A stretch of DNA of 38,739 bases from CAZGCA01 sp964524145 (GTDB taxonomy: Bacteria > Hydrogenedentota > CAZGCA01). A program made the translations under genes and the position numbers. The notes below the pieces were generated by a model. It saw nothing but the letters and a program-made list of their open reading frames with translations, searched no databases and was not told where the DNA came from. Of the stretch, positions 32,125 through 38,739 are shown one piece after another; position 1 is the first letter of the stretch, and the number at the start of each line of letters is the position of its first letter. The stretch is taken from the NCBI GenBank assembly GCA_964524145.1, contig CAZGCA010000059.1:1-38739 (forward strand), given 5' to 3'.

Positions 32125-33474
32125 TCAGTGTGACGAGCCGGCGGTGGCGAACTCGGGCACGGCGCCGATCGCGTCCATGAAGTTGTGGATCACGTCGGTA
32201 TGGCAGTCTTCCTGCCAGCCGCCTTTACGCCAGTCTTCCTCGCCGGTCAGCGCGCCGGGGCAGCCGTCGGAATCGATGTAGTAGGTCATCCAGTTGAGGT
32301 TACGGTACGCCATGTCGCGGTACTTCTCCCCGCCGCCTGCAGCATAGAAGACTGCCGCGACACCGCCCAGAGTCGAGCATGCGCCGCCCCAGGCACGTCT
32401 GTCGACGTCTTGCTCGCCCATCAGTATCACGCCGCCGGGCCGCGTCTGCGAGAAATGTGTGAGAGCGAACCGGATGCATGTCTCGGCGTCCTGCTTCCAG
32501 TCGGGATCCAACGCCTCACGCTTTTCGATAAGGTAGCGGGCCATCGACAAGGGAGCCCATGAGTTTCTGTTATCGTGCGGGGACATGTCCTCGAAGAACT
32601 GGACCCACAGACATGAGTCGCGGTCGTCCGGTGCCGGTATCTGGTACGTCTTGATCCATGACCATAGCGCGTCGCGCGGCTTCTGGTACGCGCTGTGGCC
32701 TTTTGCAATCAGTTCGTCGAACAGGCGTAGTATGAAGACCATGTTGCCGCTGCGCTCACCCCAGTGTTGTCCGGTAACGGAATCGACGCGGAACGGCCAT
32801 GGCGAGTGCATGGCGTCTCCTTTCCGCATATTCTTCGCAAGAAGCTCGGCATTGTGGAGTGCCTGGTCGAGGTAACGTGTGTCGCCTGTCGGGTCGTAGA
32901 GCTTCAGGAGCGCATAGCCGGCGATCCCGCCTTTGTCGGGCTCGATAACGTTAGGTCCCAACTCCTCGTCACCCTGTGCGCTGCGAGCGATCGGGAACTC
33001 GGTATGATGTCCGGTGGACCGGGTAAACCGCGGATAGACGCCCGTCTCAGGCGTGAGCGTTTCCTTGACGAGATAGTCGCCCATCTTCCTGGCCCACTCG
33101 ACCACTTTCGCGTTCGATTTGCCCTTGTACTCCCAGTATTTCAGGTACGAGATGATACCCATACCGAGCTGGGTGCACGGTATGGTGTCGGTTCTGTAGG
33201 GTTTGTAGTGCTCGTCCATGAATGTCGTGAACACGAATATGGGATAGCCGTGGGGATCGAGGGGACAGTTGAGGTACCAGTTCATCTCCCGGTCGATTGC
33301 GTCGTCCCACGTCGTCCAGGCAAGCAACTTGCCGTCAGCATCGTATACCGCGCGGTGGAACCCAACCTTCTCGGGCAGCGCGGATTCCGTGTCCGTGACC
33401 GCGCTTTGCAGAATGAACGATGCCATCACCACAAGCACGCCTATCGAGATGTGGTACATCGCTGTGCTGTTCAT
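32125..33474 (-). CDS. Exported alpha/alpha-toroid-like protein
   Basis: 449 aa from the ATG at 33474 (MNSTAMYHISIGVLVVMASF, an N-terminal hydrophobic helix acting as signal or anchor). The longer open frame to 33606 runs through a repeat and is rejected. Helical repeats (YLKYWEYKGKSNAKVVEWARKMGDYL, YALLKLYDPTGDTRYLDQALHNAELLAKNM, YRDMAYRNLNWMTYYIDSDG) suggest a six-hairpin glycosidase or lyase fold. Possible polysaccharide processing, but catalytic residues cannot be assigned. GGAGAC about 12 bp upstream. Convergent with the preceding gene. Confidence 0.75.
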   Translation of the reverse strand: MNSTAMYHISIGVLVVMASFILQSAVTDTESALPEKVGFHRAVYDADGKLLAWTTWDDAIDREMNWYLNCPLDPHGYPIFVFTTFMDEHYKPYRTDTIPCTQLGMGIISYLKYWEYKGKSNAKVVEWARKMGDYLVKETLTPETGVYPRFTRSTGHHTEFPIARSAQGDEELGPNVIEPDKGGIAGYALLKLYDPTGDTRYLDQALHNAELLAKNMRKGDAMHSPWPFRVDSVTGQHWGERSGNMVFILRLFDELIAKGHSAYQKPRDALWSWIKTYQIPAPDDRDSCLWVQFFEDMSPHDNRNSWAPLSMARYLIEKREALDPDWKQDAETCIRFALTHFSQTRPGGVILMGEQDVDRRAWGGACSTLGGVAAVFYAAGGGEKYRDMAYRNLNWMTYYIDSDGCPGALTGEEDWRKGGWQEDCHTDVIHNFMDAIGAVPEFATAGSSH

Positions 33475-33529
33475 ATCGGCTGTCTCCGGAACCCGGGTCT
33501 TGACCGCACGATCCGTCGGGACGCAGCTC

Positions 33530-33540
33530 ATTGTACCATA
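33530..33540 (-). promoter_or_regulatory. Possible extended -10 promoter
   Basis: On the minus strand TGGTACAAT (TACAAT at 33530-33535) is an extended -10 without a good -35, about 56 bp upstream of the toroid-like gene. Confidence 0.35.
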
Positions 33541-33566
33541 CGGAGCCAATTGAAGAGTGGCGGGCC

Positions 33567-33602
33567 GAAGGCCTCTTGGGCGAGACGCCCAAGCCACGCA
33601 AA
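33567..33602. repeat. Palindromic CTTGGGCGTCTCGCCCAAG-type repeat
   Basis: GGCCTCTTGGGCGAGACGCC-CAAGCC; also found, in a longer form, at 35788-35834. It produces a spurious N-terminal extension (VAWASRPRG) of the upstream frame. Confidence 0.7.
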
Positions 33603-33767
33603 CCACCGCTCAAGCTTGTTAGAAGGTGTTCGGAAACACTGCACTGCCGCGTTGTGGCGATTCACGAGATACGAGAGCAGCAGCACGTCCCGCCGCGTAC
33701 TGCTGAAGAGTGTTGGAAGAGCTCGGCGGGCACTACTGGCAAAGTGCCCGCCGTGGACTGGATGCTT

Positions 33768-34574
33768 CTAGTTGAAACTGGTGTTCCATGCACCGAACGC
33801 GAACGCGCTCGTCACCGGGAACTCCGTTTTATACCTCACAAACTCAACATGCCCGTCCATATAGAGCACGTTGCACCCGCCCGGGATATGGTTGAACTCG
33901 CTTCCGAGGGCTTCTGGATCGCCGGAGATGGTGTCCCACATTATCGGGATCTCGCTTGCGGCCTTTGCGCTCGCTGCAGGATTGTTGATGTCGGTGATCA
34001 GAAACCGCTCGATGCCCATTCGCAACCGGTACACTGTCACGTCCGTCCCGTCGAGTCGCTTGCCTTCCAGATCTTTGTCCGTCGTGCCTTCGAACCACCG
34101 CTTCCGAACAAAGTCCGCACCGACCTCTTCCCAATCATAGTCTTCCTCGAGGAGCCAGCCGTAGTAGTTGTAGCTGTACCCAACGAAGAACGGCTGTCTC
34201 TCCCCGTTGAATGTGCGGTAGGTCATCTCCTCTCCAGCGTCCAGATCAGCCTCCCCGTCGGACGGGCACACCCGTATCCCCGGATCGGATATATACTCGG
34301 GGTACATGGACTTCCCGTCACACATTCCATAGGAATCCACCGCGAAGAAATCCCCTTTTCGCTGCATGAACGGGAATCGGCCATTCCATTCGTTGGCGTA
34401 CATGTTGTACGAGAGACCCCATTGCTTCAGGTTGTTCTGGCAACTTGCACGGCGCGCCGCCTCTCTCGCGCGCGCAAGAGCAGGAAGCAGGATCGCTGCC
34501 AGGATACCGATGATGGCTATCACCACCAGCAACTCTATCAGGGTAAAACCCGATCTACTATACCTTGATCTCAT
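33768..34574 (-). CDS. Prepilin-like protein with H-X10-DG tail (copy 1)
   Basis: 268 aa. Class III-type prepilin signal: RSRYSRSG then FTLIELLVVIAIIGILAAIL, cleavage after Gly9. ARAREAARRASCQNNLKQWG follows, the conserved post-helix region. The C-terminal motif HIPGGCNVLYMDGHVEF is related to the H-X9-DG motif of PVC-group prepilin-associated proteins, with ten residues between His and Asp-Gly. Likely a pseudopilin of a type II secretion-like or type IV pilus-like machine. AAGGAGG precedes the ATG. Tandem paralogue of the next gene upstream. Confidence 0.88.
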   Translation of the reverse strand: MRSRYSRSGFTLIELLVVIAIIGILAAILLPALARAREAARRASCQNNLKQWGLSYNMYANEWNGRFPFMQRKGDFFAVDSYGMCDGKSMYPEYISDPGIRVCPSDGEADLDAGEEMTYRTFNGERQPFFVGYSYNYYGWLLEEDYDWEEVGADFVRKRWFEGTTDKDLEGKRLDGTDVTVYRLRMGIERFLITDINNPAASAKAASEIPIMWDTISGDPEALGSEFNHIPGGCNVLYMDGHVEFVRYKTEFPVTSAFAFGAWNTSFN

Positions 34575-34722
34575 CTTCTTGAACCTCCTTCTTGGGAAAC
34601 AGCTCCAACATGGTCATGCTTGTATACCTAACGCGAATTCCCTACTTCTTCTGCGGTTCACCTCCTTTCACACGCGACTGACGCCGAATCACTCACTGAT
34701 ATCGAGTCATCCCGTCGTCTCG

Positions 34723-35595
34723 TCAGGAATTCTCGTCGATCCATTCATTGTTGATGGGCCACCGGCCAGGAAACTTCAGGAACTCGACGTGGCCGTCCAT
34801 GAACAGCGTGTTGCACCCGCCCGGGACATGTGCGAACCATTCTATGCGGTCATTCCCCGGGAGCTCGTCCCATATCACGGGCACTTCGCTCTGTGCCATG
34901 GCGCTCGATGCCGGGTTGTTGATGTCTGTGATCAGGAACCGTTCGATACCCTCGCGCAGCCGGTAGATTGTGCGCTGCTCGCCCAGGTCGGTTTCCCCGT
35001 TCTTATCCCTGTCGGGATGGTGGGAAGTCAGCGTCCATGTGCCCAGCCGGCTGAGACCTCCCGAATCGAACATCCACGCTTGCAGATCCTCCACGTCCAT
35101 GACCATCCAGCCCAAGTAGACGTAGCTTATCTGAGGGCAGTCCGCATAGCAGTCAAGGTTGAAGTTGCCGTTGGCGTCGTTCCAGATCCCCGTGTTCCAT
35201 CCTTGGGCCGGAAACGGAATGTCTCCATCTATCTCGCCACAGTCACCATTCCTTATCAGATCCTGTTCCGTCGACGAGGGACAAACCATGATCTTCGGGT
35301 CGTTCAGGTACTCTGGGTAAATCGAGTAACCGTGGGGCATGCCCTTGACGTAGTAGTATTGTCCCAACACGGGGTACTGGAACGAGATGGGCGGGAACCG
35401 ACCGTTCCATTCGTTCGCGTACATCTTCAGCACCAACCCCATCTGCTTAAGGTTGTTCGCGCACGACGCGCGCCGTGCCGCCTCTCTTGCACGCGCGAGC
35501 GCAGGAAGCAGAATCGCTGCCAGGATACCTATTATCGCTATCACCACCAGCAACTCGATCAGCGTAAAACCTGCACGACGATACCTGGGTTTCAT
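34723..35595 (-). CDS. Prepilin-like protein with H-X10-DG tail (copy 2)
   Basis: 290 aa. Same organisation as copy 1: KPRYRRAG/FTLIELLVVIAIIGILAAIL, ARAREAARRASCANNLKQMG, and C-terminal HVPGGCNTLFMDGHVEFLKF. The middle is diverged from copy 1 (about 20 residues longer, different central loops), so it is not a recent duplicate. AAGGGAGG precedes the ATG. Its leader contains AAAGGAGGTG, as does the leader of copy 1. A strong promoter lies 130 bp upstream. Confidence 0.88.
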   Translation of the reverse strand: MKPRYRRAGFTLIELLVVIAIIGILAAILLPALARAREAARRASCANNLKQMGLVLKMYANEWNGRFPPISFQYPVLGQYYYVKGMPHGYSIYPEYLNDPKIMVCPSSTEQDLIRNGDCGEIDGDIPFPAQGWNTGIWNDANGNFNLDCYADCPQISYVYLGWMVMDVEDLQAWMFDSGGLSRLGTWTLTSHHPDRDKNGETDLGEQRTIYRLREGIERFLITDINNPASSAMAQSEVPVIWDELPGNDRIEWFAHVPGGCNTLFMDGHVEFLKFPGRWPINNEWIDENS

Positions 35596-35732
35596 CTTCG
35601 TGAACCTCCCTTCCGGAAAACTGTCCGCACTTGGCTACCTACAAGGATAATGGTCGCGATCGCTCCTGCCACCCACCTCCTTTCGCGTGCCCTTACGCCT
35701 GTACCCCTCGTCACCCACCCAACCCCACTCAG

Positions 35733-35762
35733 AGTATATGCAGACAACAGCCAAAAAGTCAA
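35733..35762 (-). promoter_or_regulatory. Sigma70-type promoter of the prepilin-like pair
   Basis: On the minus strand TTGACT (35757-35762) and TATACT (35733-35738), spacer 18 bp. The 5' leader to the ATG at 35595 is about 130 nt. Confidence 0.65.
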
Positions 35763-35787
35763 ATAGGGAATAGACCGTATCCCGTAG

Positions 35788-35834
35788 CTTGGGCGTCTCG
35801 CCCAAGAGGCCTTGGGCAAGATGCCCAAGCCACG
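35788..35834. repeat. Palindromic repeat between prepilin and RodZ-like genes
   Basis: CTTGGGCGTCTCGCCCAAG followed by CCTTGGGCAAGATGCCCAAG, two adjacent palindromes of one family, also at 33567-33602. The gap 35596-35952 also has CGGAAGAGGGCTGGGGTGAG, a widespread intergenic sequence. No gene. Confidence 0.75.
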
Positions 35835-35952
35835 GAATCCCTCCCGCTGGGGGCAACCAAGCAGAAGAAGCCCTCCAAAAAGGGCGACGGAAATCGCTCC
35901 CTCTCTCTCGGAAGAGGGCTGGGGTGAGGGCCGCCTTGACGCCTCGCGCGAT

Positions 35953-36330
35953 CTACCCCGTCACGTGCGCGTAGACGAACCAGAGAACGAGAAGCGCTAA
36001 CACTATTGCCGCCCATCGAACAATGTTTAAGGGCAGCTCCGTCTTCCTGGACCTGCGCTCGACGAGCGCTTCTGTCTGGGGGGGTCGCTCTTCGTAAAGC
36101 TGGAGAAGCCGTTCGGTGTCGGCGCCCAGGTAGTCGCTGTATGTTCTCAGGAACCCTTTGGCATACCCGTTGCCCGGCAGCAGGTCGAACTGCTCGGCCT
36201 CGAGCACCTTAAGGTACTTCGCGGGGATACGAAGCCGTACCGACAGGCGCTCGAACGACTTGCCGAGCGCCTCACGCCTTCGTCGCAGTGCATCGCCTAT
36301 CGAGACGATGCTTTCGTCTGGTGCGGCCAT
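35953..36330 (-). CDS. RodZ-like HTH protein with C-terminal transmembrane helix
   Basis: 125 aa from the ATG at 36330, 16 bp after the FtsK stop. N-terminal HTH_25-type helix-turn-helix (SIGDALRRRREALGKSFERLSVRLRIP, YLKVLEAEQFDLLPGNGYAKGFLRTYSDYLGAD), as in the cytoskeletal protein RodZ. A short linker leads to one transmembrane helix (IVRWAAIVLALLVLWFVYAHV) at the C-terminus; the periplasmic domain of E. coli RodZ is absent. RodZ links MreB filaments to the membrane and controls cell shape. Short versions exist in several phyla. Cotranscribed with ftsK. The 5' extension to 36396 lies inside ftsK and is rejected. Confidence 0.78.
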   Translation of the reverse strand: MAAPDESIVSIGDALRRRREALGKSFERLSVRLRIPAKYLKVLEAEQFDLLPGNGYAKGFLRTYSDYLGADTERLLQLYEERPPQTEALVERRSRKTELPLNIVRWAAIVLALLVLWFVYAHVTG

Positions 36331-36346
36331 CACGCACTCATCGGCC

Positions 36347-38593
36347 TCACAGGTTGATGAGTATCTCGCGTGCCTGGCTTCCTTGAGGAGGTCCAATGAT
36401 ACCCTCGAGCTCCATCTGATCGATTATCCGGGCCGCACGGGCGTACCCCACCTTCATGCGGCGTTGCAGCATCGATATCGAGGCCTGACCCGTCTCGCAC
36501 ACGATCCGTACGGCCTCGTCGTACAGCTCGTCTTTCTCGGGCCGGATGCCGTTGCCCGCAAAGTCCTGCTCCGCCGGCCTTTCGACGATCTCTTTCCTGT
36601 ACCGAGGCGGTCCCTGCCGCTTCAGATGCGCCACAAGATGTGTCAGCTCGCTGTCCGCGACGTAGGCACCCTGTATCCGCATCGGTTTCGCCGCTCCCGC
36701 CGGGAAGTACAGCATGTCGCCCTTGCCTGTGAGTCGTTCGGCACCCATCATGTCCAGGATCGTGCGTGAATCAACCTTCGAGGAAACCTGGAACGAGATG
36801 CGACCGGGAAAGTTGTTCTTGATCACGCCGGTCAGAACGTCCACCGACGGCCGTTGTGTGGCCAGCACCAGATGGATGCCCACGGCACGTGCCAGTTGCG
36901 ACAACCGCGCGATCGAGTTCTCGACTTCGGCTCGTGTCAGCGCCATCAGGTCGGCCAACTCGTCGATGAATACCACGATATACGGTAGCCGTTGCGGTTC
37001 CGGCGGACCCTCGCCGTCCGGACCGGGCTCCCACGACATCTCCGAGAAACGTGCGCGCACCTCCCCCGATGCGACCTTCTCGTTGTAGACGTCGATGTTT
37101 CTGTATCGCAATCCGGCAAAGAGACGGTAGCGCGACTCCATCTCGCGGATCAGCCACTCGAGCGCCATCGCCGCTTTCTTCGCGTCCGTCACTACCGGCA
37201 CTATCAGATGCGGTATCCCGGTGAACACCGACAGCTCGACCATCTTCGGGTCTATGAGCAACAGTTGAACCTCATCCGGCGTTGTGTTGAAGAGCATGGT
37301 CGCTATGATGCTCTTGACACAGATCGTCTTGCCCGATCCCGTCGCGCCGGCTATCAGCAGGTGCGGCAACGAGGTGATATCCACCACGACCGGCTCGCCC
37401 GCCACGTCTTTGCCCAGCGCTATGGTGAGCTTCGATTTCGATTTCCTGAACGCGGGCGAGGTGAGAATGTCACGCAACAGCACCTCTTCGCGCTCATCGT
37501 TCGGCACTTCTATCCCTACGCGTCCTTTGCCGGGTATCGGCGCCTCAACCCTGACACGGTGCGCCTTCAACGCAAGCGCTATATCGTCCGCAAGCGCCAT
37601 GAACTTGTTCACCTTGATCCCGGGCGCGGGTTCGAGCTCGTAACGCGTCACCGTGGGGCCTCGCGTCACCTGCACAACCTCCGCCTCGACACCGAACGTC
37701 TCGAGCGTCTCTTCAAGCAGCGCGCTTACCTTGCGCAAATCCTCGCCGACACCGTGCGTGTCTGTAACCGTCGGTTTCGCAAGAATATCCAGCGGCGGTT
37801 TCTTGTAACGTGTGGTGAAGGCGAGCGGCACGTCTTGCGCCAGACCTAGGTCGCTGGCCGGCGCCTCCGACTCTCGGACCGCTCCCTTGCCCCTGTCCAT
37901 CACTATTCTCGGTTCCGAGGCGACGCGCCGCCGTCTCTCCGGCGCATGCCTGACACCACGCGCCCGCGGTTCTTCGGCTTCCTCCGGGAACCAGCCGGGC
38001 AGCAAGGCAACGGCCGCCTGCCGGCATCCCGAGAACGCCATCTTGCCGGTCCACACCATCGCTCTTGTCAAGAGAACACCTGCCGCCACCAGCAACAGGT
38101 CCGTCGACAACAGCAGGGCAATGATCAGAAGCGTACCCGACATCACTACTGCGCCCGTCATATCAAACCACGGCACCAGCTTGTCTGCCAGGTACGACCC
38201 GAGCACGCCACCCAATCCCGGTCGCGGAGTCTCCGGCGAGAAACGTGCTATGTCCAGTAGACAAGACAGGGTGAATATGAGCAGAAAAACGCCCGCGACG
38301 CGCATCCAGATCCGACCGAACTCTTTTTGCAGAAGCATCCGGACCGACCACATACATAGCACCGCGCAGAGAGCCAACGGCGCATATCCGGCTATCAAAA
38401 AGGAATAGTGCGCGACAACCGCGCCCACGACGCCCAGCACGTTGGCCGGCTTCTCTGATACGTCGCCTTTGAACGGGAAGTCCGCAGCATCGTAGCTAAC
38501 CAGGGACAATGACAGACATACCGTCACACCCAGAAGCAGTATTCCCCCTATCACGTTTCGCCTCGCCGGCGAAACCTGCTCAAGAAAGCTCAT
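36347..38593 (-). CDS. ftsK: DNA translocase FtsK/SpoIIIE
   Basis: 748 aa. The start is ATG 38593 (MSFLEQVSPARRN) with GGAAGA upstream; the longer frame to 38665 overlaps the promoter. Four or so N-terminal transmembrane helices (to about 205), a short linker, then the motor: Walker A GATGSGKT at about 416-423, Walker B VVFIDELADLM at about 540, and LVLATQRPSVDVLTGVIKNNF. The C-terminal winged-helix gamma domain (YDEAVRIVCETGQASISMLQRRMKVGYARAARIIDQME) recognises KOPS-like sequences. It pumps chromosomal DNA through the division septum. Full length and intact. Confidence 0.95.
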   Translation of the reverse strand: MSFLEQVSPARRNVIGGILLLGVTVCLSLSLVSYDAADFPFKGDVSEKPANVLGVVGAVVAHYSFLIAGYAPLALCAVLCMWSVRMLLQKEFGRIWMRVAGVFLLIFTLSCLLDIARFSPETPRPGLGGVLGSYLADKLVPWFDMTGAVVMSGTLLIIALLLSTDLLLVAAGVLLTRAMVWTGKMAFSGCRQAAVALLPGWFPEEAEEPRARGVRHAPERRRRVASEPRIVMDRGKGAVRESEAPASDLGLAQDVPLAFTTRYKKPPLDILAKPTVTDTHGVGEDLRKVSALLEETLETFGVEAEVVQVTRGPTVTRYELEPAPGIKVNKFMALADDIALALKAHRVRVEAPIPGKGRVGIEVPNDEREEVLLRDILTSPAFRKSKSKLTIALGKDVAGEPVVVDITSLPHLLIAGATGSGKTICVKSIIATMLFNTTPDEVQLLLIDPKMVELSVFTGIPHLIVPVVTDAKKAAMALEWLIREMESRYRLFAGLRYRNIDVYNEKVASGEVRARFSEMSWEPGPDGEGPPEPQRLPYIVVFIDELADLMALTRAEVENSIARLSQLARAVGIHLVLATQRPSVDVLTGVIKNNFPGRISFQVSSKVDSRTILDMMGAERLTGKGDMLYFPAGAAKPMRIQGAYVADSELTHLVAHLKRQGPPRYRKEIVERPAEQDFAGNGIRPEKDELYDEAVRIVCETGQASISMLQRRMKVGYARAARIIDQMELEGIIGPPQGSQAREILINL

Positions 38594-38636
38594 CTCTTCC
38601 GTCTTCCCAAAAGTAGATACACGTCCGCTACGCCTC

Positions 38637-38665
38637 ATTATACCAGATATCTCTATACAATACAA
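38637..38665 (-). promoter_or_regulatory. Extended -10 promoter of ftsK
   Basis: On the minus strand TTGTAT (38660-38665), 17-bp spacer, TATAAT (38637-38642), with TGG immediately before the -10 (extended -10). Leader of about 37 nt to ATG 38593. The clearest promoter in the window. Confidence 0.8.
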
Positions 38666-38682
38666 CCAAAATTGCTGAAACT

Positions 38683-38711
38683 GAGTAACCCTTCAGTGAC
38701 GGAGGGGTCAC
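38683..38711. repeat. Short palindrome at the right edge
   Basis: GAGTAACCCTTCAGTGACGG followed by AGGGGTCA; related to the GAGTAACCCTTACGTCACTG core of module C. Cut by nothing visible, but the window ends soon after. Confidence 0.4.
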
Positions 38712-38739
38712 GGAAGAGGGCAATGGTGTGCTGAGGATG

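Noticed and set aside
33475..33606. N-terminal extension of the toroid-like protein
   Set aside because: Passes through the palindromic repeat and the promoter; the ATG at 33474 begins a proper signal sequence.
34366..35766. 466-aa plus-strand frame over the prepilin-like genes
   Set aside because: Antisense to two genes with unmistakable prepilin signals; crosses repeat sequence.

Overview
The window is a chromosome-like segment of a GC-rich bacterium. The host genes suggest the Planctomycetota-Verrucomicrobiota-Lentisphaerota (PVC) sphere or Hydrogenedentota. Supporting features are two tandem prepilin-type proteins with an H-X10-DG tail, a Tat-exported Gfo/Idh/MocA oxidoreductase, a URO-D/MtaA-like protein, a CocE-type hydrolase, secreted propeller proteins, and many short intergenic repeats typical of these metagenome-derived lineages. 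The phylum is an inference; no rRNA or other phylogenetic marker beyond FtsK is present. I found no tRNA, rRNA, CRISPR array, transposase or integrase.

Layout. (1) 0.3-2.2 kb: a secreted gamma-glutamyltranspeptidase-family enzyme. (2) 2.2-9.1 kb: a block with every gene on the minus strand. It holds a HAF-repeat surface protein, a PD-(D/E)XK nuclease-RAMA protein translationally coupled to a small membrane protein, a MORN-TPR lipoprotein, a pair of overlapping tiny genes and a free-standing MshEN-like domain. Three families of long repeats separate these genes. (3) 9.2-14.0 kb: an L-arabinokinase-like GHMP kinase, then a GNAT acetyltransferase, a SnoaL-like protein, an HSL-family esterase and a URO-D-like protein, all on the plus strand. 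(4) 14.5-23.1 kb: a run of mostly exported or membrane-anchored proteins, all on the plus strand. The genes are separated by sites with the architecture of integron attC sites: R'' ending in AAC, a hairpin, and R' beginning with GTT. Several upstream stop codons lie inside R''. No integrase is visible, so this looks like a CALIN (cluster of attC sites lacking an integrase). It is the most striking feature of the window. (5) 23.1-32.1 kb: plus-strand host-like genes. These are two BNR/propeller-like secreted proteins, a pseudopilin-like protein, a GalU fragment fused to the start of a cupin gene, a Gfo/Idh/MocA oxidoreductase and a CocE/NonD hydrolase. Repeat-filled gaps lie between some of them. 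(6) 32.1-38.7 kb: minus-strand genes for an exported alpha/alpha-toroid-like protein, two tandem prepilin-like proteins, a RodZ-like HTH membrane protein and FtsK.

The gene set is mostly extracytoplasmic: enzymes, surface and lipoproteins, and pseudopilins. No single pathway unites the window. Candidate interacting units are the nuclease-RAMA/membrane-protein pair (possible defence module), the overlapping tiny-gene pair at 8.1-8.5 kb, the GalU-fragment/cupin overlap, the CocE/propeller overlap and the FtsK/RodZ-like operon.
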